NCBI RefSeq assembly: GCF_002733835.1
Contig: NZ_NVWY01000030.1
Span: forward strand, 1 to 64,000
DNA from: Alcanivorax sp.
GTDB lineage: Bacteria > Pseudomonadota > Gammaproteobacteria > Pseudomonadales > Alcanivoracaceae
Direction: 5' to 3'
Length of the DNA stretch: 64,000 nucleotides
Of the stretch, positions 35,209 through 43,737 are shown one piece after another. A program made the translations under genes and the position numbers. Numbering within the stretch: the stretch's first letter is position 1; the number at the start of each line of letters is the position of its first letter. The notes under the pieces are model-generated. The model had not been told where the DNA came from. It did not search any database and saw only the letters and a program-made list of their open reading frames with translations.

Positions 35209-36258
35209 CTATACGCCGTCGCGCCGAAAAGGCAGCAACGTCCGCGCTTCGTCCTGATAGCGCTGCACATGCAACGCCTCTTCCTCACAGAAATCCCCGA
35301 TCGCCCGCTGAAACGCAGGCTCGCGCAAATGGTGCATTGACCAGGTAATCACCGGCTCGAAGCCGCGCAGAATCTTGTGCTCGCCCTGCACGCCCGGATC
35401 AAATTCCTGCAACTGCTGCTCAATGGCAAACTCGATGCCCTGGTAGTAGCACATTTCGAAATGCAGACAATCGCGCTCCTGCAGGCAGCCCCAGTAACGG
35501 CCGTAAAGCTGGGTATCGTCGAAGAAATACAGGGCCGCCGCGATGGGCGCCTGGGTGTTGCCATCCCGGGCCAGCACCATCATCAGCTGGTCCCCTTGCT
35601 GCTCAGCCACCGTCGCGAAAAAGGCCTCGTTCAGGTACGGCATCTGCCCGCGCTTGAGGTACGTGCTGGCATAGCAACGGTAGAAAAAGGCCCAGTCATC
35701 CGGCTGGATCTCAGCCCCTCGACGCCGTTCCACCTGGATACCCTGCTCCTGAATTCGCCGCCGCTCCTTGCGTAAATTCTTGCGCTTGCGGGACTGAAAC
35801 CGGGCCAGAAACCCTTCGAAATCGGCATAGTCACGATTGAACCAGCGAAAGTGACAGGCCTGACGGGACACCAGGGGCAGCTCCACCAGCGCCTCGCGGC
35901 TTAGCTGGTCTGGAAACAACAAGTGCCAGCCACTGGCCTGTTGCGCTGTCATTTGCTCGCTTACCGCCTGCCAAAGCGCGTCCGGGCTCCAGTCGCCCAG
36001 CCAGCGAGGCCCCACCACCGGCGTGAACGGTACCGAGGTCACCAGTTTGGGGTAATAAGCCAGCCCATGGCGTTGATAGGCGTCCGCCCAGCTGAAATCG
36101 AATACGTACTCGCCACGGGAATGATTGCGCCCGTACAAGGGCAACCAGGCACCTTCACGCTCCACATGGCAGGGCGACCAGCCGGTCTCGGGGGTGGTGG
36201 CGCCGCACTGCTGCAACGCCTGAAAAAAAGCCGGGTTCAGGAATGGATATGACGTCAA
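35209..36258 (-). CDS. GNAT/FemAB-like acyltransferase (DUF482 type)
   Basis: Protein of 349 residues of the peptidogalycan biosynthesis/DUF482 group, a double-GNAT fold related to FemAB. Diagnostic stretches are EYVFDFSWADAYQRHGLAYYPKLV, ARFQSRKRKNLRKERRRI, the catalytic-type NEAFF, ALYFFDDTQLYGRYWGC and the end QGEHKILRGFEPV. The family is widespread in proteobacteria; substrate unproven. It is divergent from the cold-shock fusion gene. Confidence 0.88.
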   Translation of the reverse strand: MTSYPFLNPAFFQALQQCGATTPETGWSPCHVEREGAWLPLYGRNHSRGEYVFDFSWADAYQRHGLAYYPKLVTSVPFTPVVGPRWLGDWSPDALWQAVSEQMTAQQASGWHLLFPDQLSREALVELPLVSRQACHFRWFNRDYADFEGFLARFQSRKRKNLRKERRRIQEQGIQVERRRGAEIQPDDWAFFYRCYASTYLKRGQMPYLNEAFFATVAEQQGDQLMMVLARDGNTQAPIAAALYFFDDTQLYGRYWGCLQERDCLHFEMCYYQGIEFAIEQQLQEFDPGVQGEHKILRGFEPVITWSMHHLREPAFQRAIGDFCEEEALHVQRYQDEARTLLPFRRDGV

Positions 36259-36293
36259 AATGACTCCAACATGAGTTTCACCGCCAGCTTGGG

Positions 36294-36424
36294 TACAATG
36301 CCCGGATTGTGCGGCGCCTGACAGTCATTACCGGCAAGCCCTGCCAACAAAAAGGGCAACGGTAACGGGGGTTTTACCCGGGCACCTTAACCGCGCAATA
36401 CCGCCTCGTCATCTGGCGGTTTTT
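36294..36424 (+). ncRNA. Candidate leader RNA or small RNA ending in a terminator
   Basis: A -10-like TACAAT lies at 36294-36299. About 120 bases later ACCGCC (36400-36405) pairs with GGCGGT (36415-36420), followed by TTTTT, a rho-independent terminator. It stands 48 bases before the cold-shock fusion gene and reads in the same direction, while the upstream gene points away. So it is either an attenuated leader for that gene or an independent small RNA. No known riboswitch class is recognised. Confidence 0.45.
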
Positions 36425-36471
36425 ATCCTTACTTTTATCACTCATTGCTTAAACAAGGTAACGTCAATTCC

Positions 36472-37080
36472 ATGAATGTCTCTAAATCGCTGACTATTTT
36501 TTACGTCATCGTCACCCTGTTGCTGGCCATCCCTGGCGCCTGGCTTCTGTTTGCGCCGGAAATGGCCCTGGTGACCATCCACGAAAACCTGGCCATGATT
36601 CAGGTTTCCAACATCCACAGTCAACAAACCGGCCTGGGCCTGTTGCTGGCCGCTGCCGTGAATCTGGTCTGCCTGCTTGGCGGGCGCCAGCGGCTGCCGC
36701 TGCATGTGGCGGTGTTCTTCTACCTGGCCGGCCTGGTAGCCAGCCATGGTAATACCGTTTTCACCCACCAGGCGTGGCTGTGGATCCCGGTCCTCGCCTA
36801 CCTGCTGCCGCTGATTCCCTTCAGCAAGCTGGTGCCAGCCAACCTGCCCCTGCCTTCTTTGCCCGGTAGCAATGACCAGCAGCGCGGTGAAGTGAAGTGG
36901 TTCAACCCCAACAAGGGCTTCGGCTTCATTCTTACCGACAGCGGCGAAGAGCTGTTCGTGCACTTCAAAGCGGTACAGAACGGCGGCCGCCGCAGCCTGC
37001 GCACCGGCACCAAGGTACGTTTCGATACCCGCATGTCCGACCGCGGGGAACAGGCCGATAACGTTTATATCGAGCAATAA
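36472..37080 (+). CDS. Membrane protein with C-terminal cold-shock domain
   Basis: Protein of 202 residues joining four hydrophobic helices (about 5-26, 44-64, 68-88 and 98-118) to a cold-shock domain (about 133-202). The domain has both RNA-binding motifs, KGFGFI and LFVHF, preceded by GEVKWFNPN, so it should bind single-stranded nucleic acid at the membrane. The ATG at 36472 is the likely start; a TTG at 36445 is possible. A terminator in the leader (36400-36424) suggests control by antitermination, which cold-shock proteins are known to affect. Confidence 0.85.
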   Translation: MNVSKSLTIFYVIVTLLLAIPGAWLLFAPEMALVTIHENLAMIQVSNIHSQQTGLGLLLAAAVNLVCLLGGRQRLPLHVAVFFYLAGLVASHGNTVFTHQAWLWIPVLAYLLPLIPFSKLVPANLPLPSLPGSNDQQRGEVKWFNPNKGFGFILTDSGEELFVHFKAVQNGGRRSLRTGTKVRFDTRMSDRGEQADNVYIEQ

Positions 37081-37170
37081 AGCAACATAAGTCGCATCAC
37101 GCGGCACGCGACAGGCTGCACGCGGCGGCGTGTTGCGTGCCACCTGATTGCCTGCAGCGGAATAACAATA

Positions 37171-38724
37171 ATGACACTAGCAACGGCTGATTGGGTGGTC
37201 CTCGCCGGCTACCTGTGTGTGGTGCTGGGTATCGGCCTCTACTTTTCCCGCCGTAACACCAACACCGAAGAATATTTTGTTGGCGGTCGCCGCTTCCGTG
37301 GCTGGGTGATCGGCCTGTCTCTGGTGGGTACGTCCATCAGCTCCATTACCTTCCTGGCCTACCCCGCCGACGCCTTCAAGACCGACTGGCTTCGTTATCT
37401 CCCCAACCTGGCCTTGCTGCCGGCCATGCTGGTGGCCGCTTTCGTGTTTCTGCCGTTTTTCCGGCGCGGCAATATGACCAGCGCCTATGAATTTCTCGAA
37501 CAACGCTACGGCCCGTCCATTCGTGTGTATGGCGCCGTGGCCTTTCTGGTGGCACAACTGGTGCGTCTGGCCATGATTCTGTGGCTACTGTCGCTGCTGA
37601 TCCAGCAGGTCACCGACCTGTCCCCCGCCACCGCCATTGTGCTGGGTGGCCTCTTTGTGGGGTTGTACACCGTGATCGGCGGCATCGATGCGGTGATCTG
37701 GACCGATGTGCTGCAAACCGTGATTCTGCTGCTCGGCGGCATCATCTGCCTGTGGGTGATACTGGATGCACTGCCCGGCGGCCTGAATCAGGTCTTCGAG
37801 CAGGCCGGCAATGCCGGCAAATTTGCGCTGGCACCGTGGGAAAACGGCGCCCCGGGTGACACCTCCTGGTCGTTCTCCCTGAGCGAAAAAACCGCCACCA
37901 TGATGTTGCTGATCGGGCTGACCAACTGGCTCACCGAATACTCCAGCAATCAGAACACCGTGCAGCGTTATTGCGCCTCTCAATCGACCCAAGAAGCACG
38001 GCGCGGACTCTGGGTCTACCTGTTCACGGCACTGCCAATCTGGGCGTTTTATATGTTGTTGGGCACCGCACTCTGGGTGTTCTTTCAGGCATACCCGGAC
38101 CCGCATGCCAGCGCCATTCTGGCCGGCGATGCCCGGGCGGAAACCCTGATGCCCCATTTCATTACCGGTTACCTGCCCGCCGGCGTGGCCGGGCTGGTGA
38201 TCGCCGCAGCCCTGGCGGCGGCAATGAGTTCGCTGGATTCCAGCATCAATTCGATCACCACGGTCAGCGTGGTGGACCTCTATCGACGCCACCTGCGCCC
38301 CGGCCGCGATGACCGCCACTATTTGAAGGTGGCCTGGGCTATCGCCATCGCCGTCACCGGGTTAATGATTCTCGGCGCGCTGTGGCTGAACCAGGCGGAG
38401 ACAAAAACACTGCAGGATACCTCCACCATTCTGGTGTCTCTGCTGGGCGGCGGCATGTTGGGTTTGTATCTGCTGGGGTTCTTTAGCAAGAAGGGAAATG
38501 CGCGAGCAGCCTGGTGCGGCATCGGCTGCACGCTGGTATTCACCGGCTGGACGATTCTGACCAATAACCAGCTTCTGCCGGAGGCGCTCAGCGCCCCCTT
38601 CGATCTGTATTACACCGGCCTGATCGGCAACGTGTTGATGTTCCTGGTCGGCTACCTGGTGGCGCTGCTCTGGCCCGCCGCCTCGGTGGCACCGCCTGCG
38701 TCCTTGCCCGCCTCCGAAGGCTGA
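37171..38724 (+). CDS. Sodium:solute symporter family protein
   Basis: SSS family transporter of 517 residues with about thirteen helices. The start VLAGYLCVVLGIGLYFSRRN, the segment NTEEYFVGGRRFRGWVIGLSLVGTSISSITFLAYPADAF and AAALAAAMSSLDSSINSITTVSVVDLY are classic for the family, the last holding the sodium-site serines. The substrate cannot be read from sequence; relatives carry sugars, myo-inositol or sialic acid. The last 73 bases overlap the end of the opposite-strand gene. Confidence 0.9.
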   Translation: MTLATADWVVLAGYLCVVLGIGLYFSRRNTNTEEYFVGGRRFRGWVIGLSLVGTSISSITFLAYPADAFKTDWLRYLPNLALLPAMLVAAFVFLPFFRRGNMTSAYEFLEQRYGPSIRVYGAVAFLVAQLVRLAMILWLLSLLIQQVTDLSPATAIVLGGLFVGLYTVIGGIDAVIWTDVLQTVILLLGGIICLWVILDALPGGLNQVFEQAGNAGKFALAPWENGAPGDTSWSFSLSEKTATMMLLIGLTNWLTEYSSNQNTVQRYCASQSTQEARRGLWVYLFTALPIWAFYMLLGTALWVFFQAYPDPHASAILAGDARAETLMPHFITGYLPAGVAGLVIAAALAAAMSSLDSSINSITTVSVVDLYRRHLRPGRDDRHYLKVAWAIAIAVTGLMILGALWLNQAETKTLQDTSTILVSLLGGGMLGLYLLGFFSKKGNARAAWCGIGCTLVFTGWTILTNNQLLPEALSAPFDLYYTGLIGNVLMFLVGYLVALLWPAASVAPPASLPASEG

Positions 38725-39314
38725 ACCGATGGCTGTGGCGCGGGCATGGCCCGTGCCCGTAGCAGCCGGTCCCGCAATAACCAACCTGCCGCCCAACACA
38801 CCAGCCAAGGGTCGATCAGGTAATCCCACAAATTGTCACTGGTCAGCAAACCGGCGCCAAAGGCGCACTGGGCCGCCACCAGAATCAGGCAGGACGCATA
38901 GGCTCGCATGACCCACGCCAGCAAACCGACCAGCAACAGGGCCGTGCTGAACCCGAAATGGCCAAAGCCCAGCGCGTAGGGATCCGCATAGCTGGAGCCC
39001 ATGCTCATCGGGTAGAACCACAACGCCATCAATACCAGCATCAGGCACGCCGTGCGCAGTTCTCGCACCGGCAGCCAGTAATGCCCGGCAACACGATGCT
39101 GAATCGCCAACACCGCCAGCAGGCCGGAAGAAATACTGAAACCGGCCAGATAACTCAGCACCCAGGCCCCTGGACCCCACGGGTAGGGCAACAGGGACCA
39201 GACAAAAACCAGGCCGGCCAGAACCCCACGCCCACGCAAGGACAACAGGTTGGCACTGATACGCAACTGCACCGCCACCAGCACCAGTGCGCAAATCACC
39301 AGATCAAGTGACAT
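38652..39314 (-). CDS. Membrane protein paired with sialidase-like gene
   Basis: Membrane protein of 220 residues with six or seven helices and a polar, Ala/Pro-rich tail of about 35 residues. I recognise no named family. It starts on the stop of the sialidase-like gene (TAATG), so the two are co-translated and probably act together. Its tail overlaps the end of the symporter gene on the opposite strand by 73 bases; in both proteins that segment is low-complexity, fitting the constraint. Confidence 0.75.
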   Translation of the reverse strand: MSLDLVICALVLVAVQLRISANLLSLRGRGVLAGLVFVWSLLPYPWGPGAWVLSYLAGFSISSGLLAVLAIQHRVAGHYWLPVRELRTACLMLVLMALWFYPMSMGSSYADPYALGFGHFGFSTALLLVGLLAWVMRAYASCLILVAAQCAFGAGLLTSDNLWDYLIDPWLVCWAAGWLLRDRLLRARAMPAPQPSVQPSEAGKDAGGATEAAGQSSATR

Positions 39315-40615
39315 TATCGAGCTCCCTGTTCTGGTTGTTGTTGCGACGCGCCGCCCTCAGAGGCATCCGCTTTCAGCCAGGCATGGCGGATCGCCGTCTT
39401 GTTCCAGGTGTATAGCAAATGCAGGTCCCCGTTACGGGTACGCACCATGTAGGGGTAATCGTACTGAAACTCACACCCTCGGTCGGGCTCGCACTTGTTG
39501 GCTTTTACCCGCTCCAGGAACAGGCGCTGGTCCTCAGGGATCGCTTCACCAACAAATTCATCATCGATCAGGTCAGCAAACGCATCCGGTTTCAATGCAC
39601 TGCCCCGCCATTGCTCGCGATTATGGAAAAACCAGCGATCTTCCCAATGCTGCCCGGCATCACGGGTTTCACGAATACACAGGTCATCGCGCTCTTCACG
39701 ATTACAGTTGGTCGCCACCAGCCAGTGCCCCGGCCCCATGGCGACACCCCCCACGGCTGAGCTGGGGTTATCCACCGGCGCATATTCCAACGGTGACCAG
39801 CGCCAGCCGCCATCGCTGCTGGAAGACTGATACAAATACCCGTTGTTCGGTTCATTCTCATTGCGCAGGAAAGAGACCGCGTGGTTGCTGTCGTCCACCA
39901 GCACCAGCGGCTGAATGGCCTTGCGTCCATGGCCGATGCGGGCCTTGCCGAGGATACGGTTATCCCGGTCCAGGCGCAGGATTTCACCAAACTTGCCAAT
40001 CATCTCGTGGTAGACCGGCAACCCGATAGAACCATCGCTGTAATGGATTGGCGGGGTTTTGACCAGCGTGCTGATATTCAGGAACGGGGTCGCCACCAAT
40101 GCCGTATCGAAGTCCCAGCTGGCGCCCAGGTCTGACGATTCCATCACCACCAAACGGCTGGCCGCCCAACCACCAAAGCTCACCGCCACCACAAACAGTC
40201 GCATGTGACCGTCATCGTCCAGTACCGGAACCGCATTACCCAGTTTGCGAATATGCCGCCCCCAGCCCCGGGAAATCTGCTCGCGGGTCACGGACACCGT
40301 TTCGTCAGACCAGTTCCCGGTTGCGGGATCAAAGATCGCGGAATTAATCGACACATCTGCCGCCCCCTCACGGGTGCCGGCGAACCAGAAGGCACGTAAA
40401 CGGCCGTCGGGCAGTTCCAGCATGGAGGCCGCATGCACCATGCGGGTATCCGCATCGGACGCAAACCGGGTTTGCCACTGGGAATCCGAAGGCACCGGGG
40501 CAGGTGCCTCCGCCAGTAACTGTGGGACCGGTTGCCAGAGCCGTGCAGGGGTTGCCGCAAAATAGCCAGCCACCAGGGCTGCGCCGACCAAAAGATGAAA
40601 CGCTCGCTTAAGCAT
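39314..40615 (-). CDS. Sialidase-fold (BNR-type) exported protein
   Basis: Protein of 433 residues with an N-terminal signal or anchor (about 5-22) and a six-bladed sialidase-like propeller. MVHAASMLELPDGRLRAFWFAGTREGAADV contains the RIP-like and catalytic-type region; Asp-box-like turns include SSDLGASWDFD, SSDGGWRWSP and TRDAGQHWED. Similar proteins in many bacteria are labelled exo-alpha-sialidase without proof of activity. The gene overlaps a membrane protein gene by one base and lies beside an SSS transporter whose family includes sialic acid carriers, a tempting but unproven link. Confidence 0.82.
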   Translation of the reverse strand: MLKRAFHLLVGAALVAGYFAATPARLWQPVPQLLAEAPAPVPSDSQWQTRFASDADTRMVHAASMLELPDGRLRAFWFAGTREGAADVSINSAIFDPATGNWSDETVSVTREQISRGWGRHIRKLGNAVPVLDDDGHMRLFVVAVSFGGWAASRLVVMESSDLGASWDFDTALVATPFLNISTLVKTPPIHYSDGSIGLPVYHEMIGKFGEILRLDRDNRILGKARIGHGRKAIQPLVLVDDSNHAVSFLRNENEPNNGYLYQSSSSDGGWRWSPLEYAPVDNPSSAVGGVAMGPGHWLVATNCNREERDDLCIRETRDAGQHWEDRWFFHNREQWRGSALKPDAFADLIDDEFVGEAIPEDQRLFLERVKANKCEPDRGCEFQYDYPYMVRTRNGDLHLLYTWNKTAIRHAWLKADASEGGASQQQPEQGAR

Positions 40616-40795
40616 AGGGAATCGTCACAACAGGAATATGCAAATGCTTGTTATTGGGTGATTGATTGGCACAAAACACGCCGGGCGACAGTCTAGCAGC
40701 CGTTCACAAAATTGCCTGCCGTTAATGCGTATTTGCCGCACCGACTGTCAGTTAGCGCGGAGAAACCACAGGGCAAAGCGGTCAAAATGTGTTCA

Positions 40796-40837
40796 GGCCT
40801 ATAATGATAATGTCATAATGACGTCGCGTTATAGGCC
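40796..40837. promoter_or_regulatory. Operator-like nested palindrome with TATAAT
   Basis: GGCCTATAA at 40796-40804 and TTATAGGCC at 40829-40837 form a perfect 9-bp inverted repeat. Between them lies GTCATAATGAC (40812-40822), itself palindromic. The left arm includes TATAAT (40800-40805), a possible -10 box for the START-like gene 76 bases downstream. The arrangement suggests a repressor site over a promoter. Confidence 0.45.
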
Positions 40838-40880
40838 CAAATCAATTCCAAGAATAGCGTACAAGGACTCTTCGCCCCCT

Positions 40881-41642
40881 ATGGACAGGCTTCGACCTTT
40901 TTGTCTCAGTTGGCTTCTGCTTGCACTTTCTGCATTGTTCTCTGCCTTTTCCCCGGCATGGTCTGCACCGGTATCCAGTGATATTGACCCCGATTGGACA
41001 CTGGTCAGTGACCGCAATGACATCCAGGTGTACATGAAACACCGGGACGAATCCCGTTTGAAAACGTTTCGTGGCATCACCCGCTTTACCCTGAACGACG
41101 AATATTCTCTGGTCGCCCTGCTGAACGATTATCCTTCGATCCCCAAGTGGCTTCACTTTGTCGATAGCGCAGAAGAATTCGGTCGCACCAGCCCCCTGGA
41201 CCGGCAGCTGCGCTTTACCACCCAATTGCCCTGGCCACTGGCCGACCGGGAAGCGGTGCTGCGTGCCAAAGTGACACAGACCCTGAATACCGAGCCGGAA
41301 TCGGTGATGATCACGCTGATTAACCAGCCCGATGCCTTGCCCCCCAACAATAATTACATCCGCTTCCCGGAAATGACCGGGCTGCTGGGCTTCACCCGGC
41401 TGGGCAACCACGAAGTGGAAATGACCTATGAACTGATCCTGGATCCAGGCGGCTACATCCCCGCCTGGATTGCCAATATTCTGCTTCGCGATGCGCCTTA
41501 TTTCACACTTGAGCGCCTTCGCCGCATCGTCAACAAGCCGGAGTACCAGAACCATTATTACGACTACATTGATCTGCATGGCCCCGGCCGCCCGCAAGAT
41601 GCCAGCCCGCAAGCCGCTCCATCACCTGCTCCCGCCCCGTAA
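40881..41642 (+). CDS. Exported START-domain-like lipid-binding protein
   Basis: Protein of 253 residues with a signal peptide (about 1-30, ending AWSAP) and a START/SRPBCC-like domain: WTLVSDRNDIQVYMKHRDESRLKTFRG, IPKWLHFVDSAEEF and PWPLADREAVLRA are typical. Such domains bind lipids or other hydrophobic ligands, here probably in the periplasm. The end is a Pro/Ala-rich tail. Longer in-frame starts exist upstream; the ATG at 40881 begins a proper signal peptide. The plsC gene follows about 100 bases later on the same strand. Confidence 0.85.
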   Translation: MDRLRPFCLSWLLLALSALFSAFSPAWSAPVSSDIDPDWTLVSDRNDIQVYMKHRDESRLKTFRGITRFTLNDEYSLVALLNDYPSIPKWLHFVDSAEEFGRTSPLDRQLRFTTQLPWPLADREAVLRAKVTQTLNTEPESVMITLINQPDALPPNNNYIRFPEMTGLLGFTRLGNHEVEMTYELILDPGGYIPAWIANILLRDAPYFTLERLRRIVNKPEYQNHYYDYIDLHGPGRPQDASPQAAPSPAPAP

Positions 41643-41748
41643 AGGGGCACCATCAAAACGTAACAAAGTGCTTATCTACCTGTCATTTTCGGCCAGCCCT
41701 CCGCTACTATAGGCTTTCATCTGCGCACAATCCGGAGAGCGGCATCTG

Positions 41749-42495
41749 ATGACAAGGCTGTTTTTCTTTCTCTATAGCTGGCTGATTTTTGTACCCCTGA
41801 TGGTGACCACCACTGTGCTTGCGGGGCTGACCTGCCTACTGCTGATTCCCTTTCTACCAGCCGACAAGGTCGCCAAACTCAGCGCCATTCCCTGGGCAAA
41901 GCTCTGCCTGCTTTATAGCGGCGTGCGCGTCGATGTGCAGGGGCGCCATCATCTATTGCCCGGGCAAAGCTACGTGATCGTCGCCAACCATCTTAGCCAG
42001 TTCGATATTTTTGTCCTGTATGGCTACCTGGGCGTGGATTTTCGCTGGGTGATGAAACACGAGCTGCGCAAAATCCCGGTTATTGGCATCTGCTGTGAAA
42101 AACTCGGCCATGTTTTCATCAACCGCGACAACACCGAAGCTGCCATTGCATCGCTCAATGCGGCCCGGGCACGGCTGGCCAACGGCGCCAGCGTGCTGTT
42201 CTTTCCTGAAGGCACCCGCAGTCGCGACGGGCAATTAAAACCCTTCAAGAAAGGCGCGTTCAAAATGGCCCAGGAACTGGGCATGCCGGTATTGCCGGTC
42301 ACCCTGTCAGGGACCTTCGACATTTTGCCCGCCGGCACCCTGCGGCTTCACCCCGGTGCCAGCGCCCGCCTTATTCTGCACCCACCACTCAGCGTGACTG
42401 GCAACAGTGACGCTGAACTACAAAACCTGGTCCGCCAAAGCCGGGAAGCGATCGCAACCCCGCTGAGTGACAGCTGCCCCCAACCATCGCTGTAA
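41749..42495 (+). CDS. plsC: 1-acyl-sn-glycerol-3-phosphate acyltransferase
   Basis: Lysophosphatidate acyltransferase of 248 residues, the second acylation step in phospholipid synthesis at the inner membrane. Two N-terminal helices cover about 4-36. The catalytic HX4D motif is H81-LSQF-D86, and the substrate motif FPEGTRSRDG lies at 152-161, followed by the third block VLPVTLSGTF. Bacteria often have several PlsC paralogs, so it may not be the main one. Confidence 0.92.
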   Translation: MTRLFFFLYSWLIFVPLMVTTTVLAGLTCLLLIPFLPADKVAKLSAIPWAKLCLLYSGVRVDVQGRHHLLPGQSYVIVANHLSQFDIFVLYGYLGVDFRWVMKHELRKIPVIGICCEKLGHVFINRDNTEAAIASLNAARARLANGASVLFFPEGTRSRDGQLKPFKKGAFKMAQELGMPVLPVTLSGTFDILPAGTLRLHPGASARLILHPPLSVTGNSDAELQNLVRQSREAIATPLSDSCPQPSL

Positions 42496-42612
42496 CCAAG
42501 GCTAGACCGCAGCGACAGCCCACCGCGTCGCCAATGCCACGACACCAGCACCTTGTCTGACAAGATTGGCCCATTCTGCAGTGACAAAGTGTCTACACTC
42601 GGTCGCCAACTT

Positions 42613-42769
42613 AAGTTGAAAGTTAAAAGTTCAAAGTTGAACGTGCGGGCAGGTCAGTACCAACCGAACGGATCGACGGCCGCGAAAAGCCGCGACGGCC
42701 TGCTACCTGACATGGCGACGCGGGCCCTGACAACCTCTCTCGCGCGTTTAAACTTTGAACTTTCAACTT
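42613..42769. repeat. Inverted-repeat element with AT-rich ends
   Basis: The left end (42613-42647) contains AAGTTGAAAG and TTCAAAGTTGAACGTGCG; the right end (42741-42769) is an inverted copy lacking seven bases and with a few changes. They flank about 93 GC-rich bases holding two direct GCCGCG copies. The whole lies in the 325-base gap between plsC and the dehydrogenase gene. A separate perfect CTTGTC-T-GACAAG palindrome lies at 42552-42564, between plsC and the element. No gene is seen. Confidence 0.6.
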
Positions 42770-42820
42770 GCCACACGCTTATACATGCCCTCTCCTGCGG
42801 GAGCGGATACAGGAGCCATC

Positions 42821-43660
42821 ATGAAGAATTTCAAAGATAAAGTTGCCGTCATCACCGGTGCCGGCTCCGGCATCGGCCGTGCCCTGGCCATGGAACTGGC
42901 CGCCTCTGGCGCAAAATTGGCTATCTCGGACATTAACGAAGCCGGCCTGAAAGAAACCGCCAACAACCTGAACCTCGGCGAAGACCGCCTGATGACCAAG
43001 ATTCTCGACGTGGCCGACCGCCAGGCGTTCTACGATTTCGCCGATGATGTGGTCAACCATTTTGGCCAGGCCAACATGATCTTCAACAACGCCGGTGTAG
43101 CGCTGGGCGCTACCGTGGAAGACATGAACTACGACGACTTCGAGTGGTTGATGAACATCAACTTCTGGGGCGTGGTTTACGGCACCAAAGCGTTTCTGCC
43201 CTACCTGAAGCAGGCCGGTGAAGGGCATATCATCAACATCTCCTCCATCTTTGGCCTGGTTGGCATCCCCACCCAGTCAGCCTACAACGCGGCCAAGTTC
43301 GCGGTGCGCGGTTTCACGGAATCCCTGCGCATCGAGCTGGAAATGGAAGGCAGCCCGGTATCTTGCACCTCCATTCACCCGGGCGGCATCAAGACCAACA
43401 TTGCCAAGGCCGCGCGCATGAGCGATGGCGTTGAGCGCATCACCGGTGCCAGCAAGGAGCAATCCATCCAGGATTTCGAGAAAATGTTCCGCACGACGCC
43501 GGAAGAAGCCGCCAGCACCATCCTCAAGGGTGTCCGCGCCAACAAGCGTCGTGTTCTGATTGGCTCAGATGCGGTTGCCGTCGACACCATGCAACGCCTG
43601 TTGCCCACCAGCTACCAGAAGCTGGTCGCTATGGGCCAGAAGTACATGAGCAAGAAGTAA
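42821..43660 (+). CDS. Short-chain dehydrogenase/reductase
   Basis: Classical SDR of 279 residues. The cofactor loop TGAGSGIG lies at 12-19, NNAG at 89-92 and the catalytic set is S142, Y155 and K159 in YNAAK. An Asp at 37 (SDIN) after the second strand favours NAD(H). The C-terminal extension (PEEAASTILKGVRANKRRVLIGSDA) is like that of SDRs in Alcanivorax and mycobacteria linked to lipid or alcohol metabolism. AGGAG is six bases before the ATG. Substrate unknown. Confidence 0.92.
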   Translation: MKNFKDKVAVITGAGSGIGRALAMELAASGAKLAISDINEAGLKETANNLNLGEDRLMTKILDVADRQAFYDFADDVVNHFGQANMIFNNAGVALGATVEDMNYDDFEWLMNINFWGVVYGTKAFLPYLKQAGEGHIINISSIFGLVGIPTQSAYNAAKFAVRGFTESLRIELEMEGSPVSCTSIHPGGIKTNIAKAARMSDGVERITGASKEQSIQDFEKMFRTTPEEAASTILKGVRANKRRVLIGSDAVAVDTMQRLLPTSYQKLVAMGQKYMSKK

Positions 43661-43737
43661 CAGCCAGGGAGTCACGCTTTTCCCTTGCCAGAAAAAGCCT
43701 TTGATGGTGCCATGGCCACTCACTCACAGGAGTAGCC

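Noticed and set aside
40666-40682. TTGGCAC with GG-N10-GC upstream of the START-like gene
   Set aside because: The -12 half reads ACGCC rather than TTGCW, and a better sigma-70-like -10 box lies at 40800-40805.
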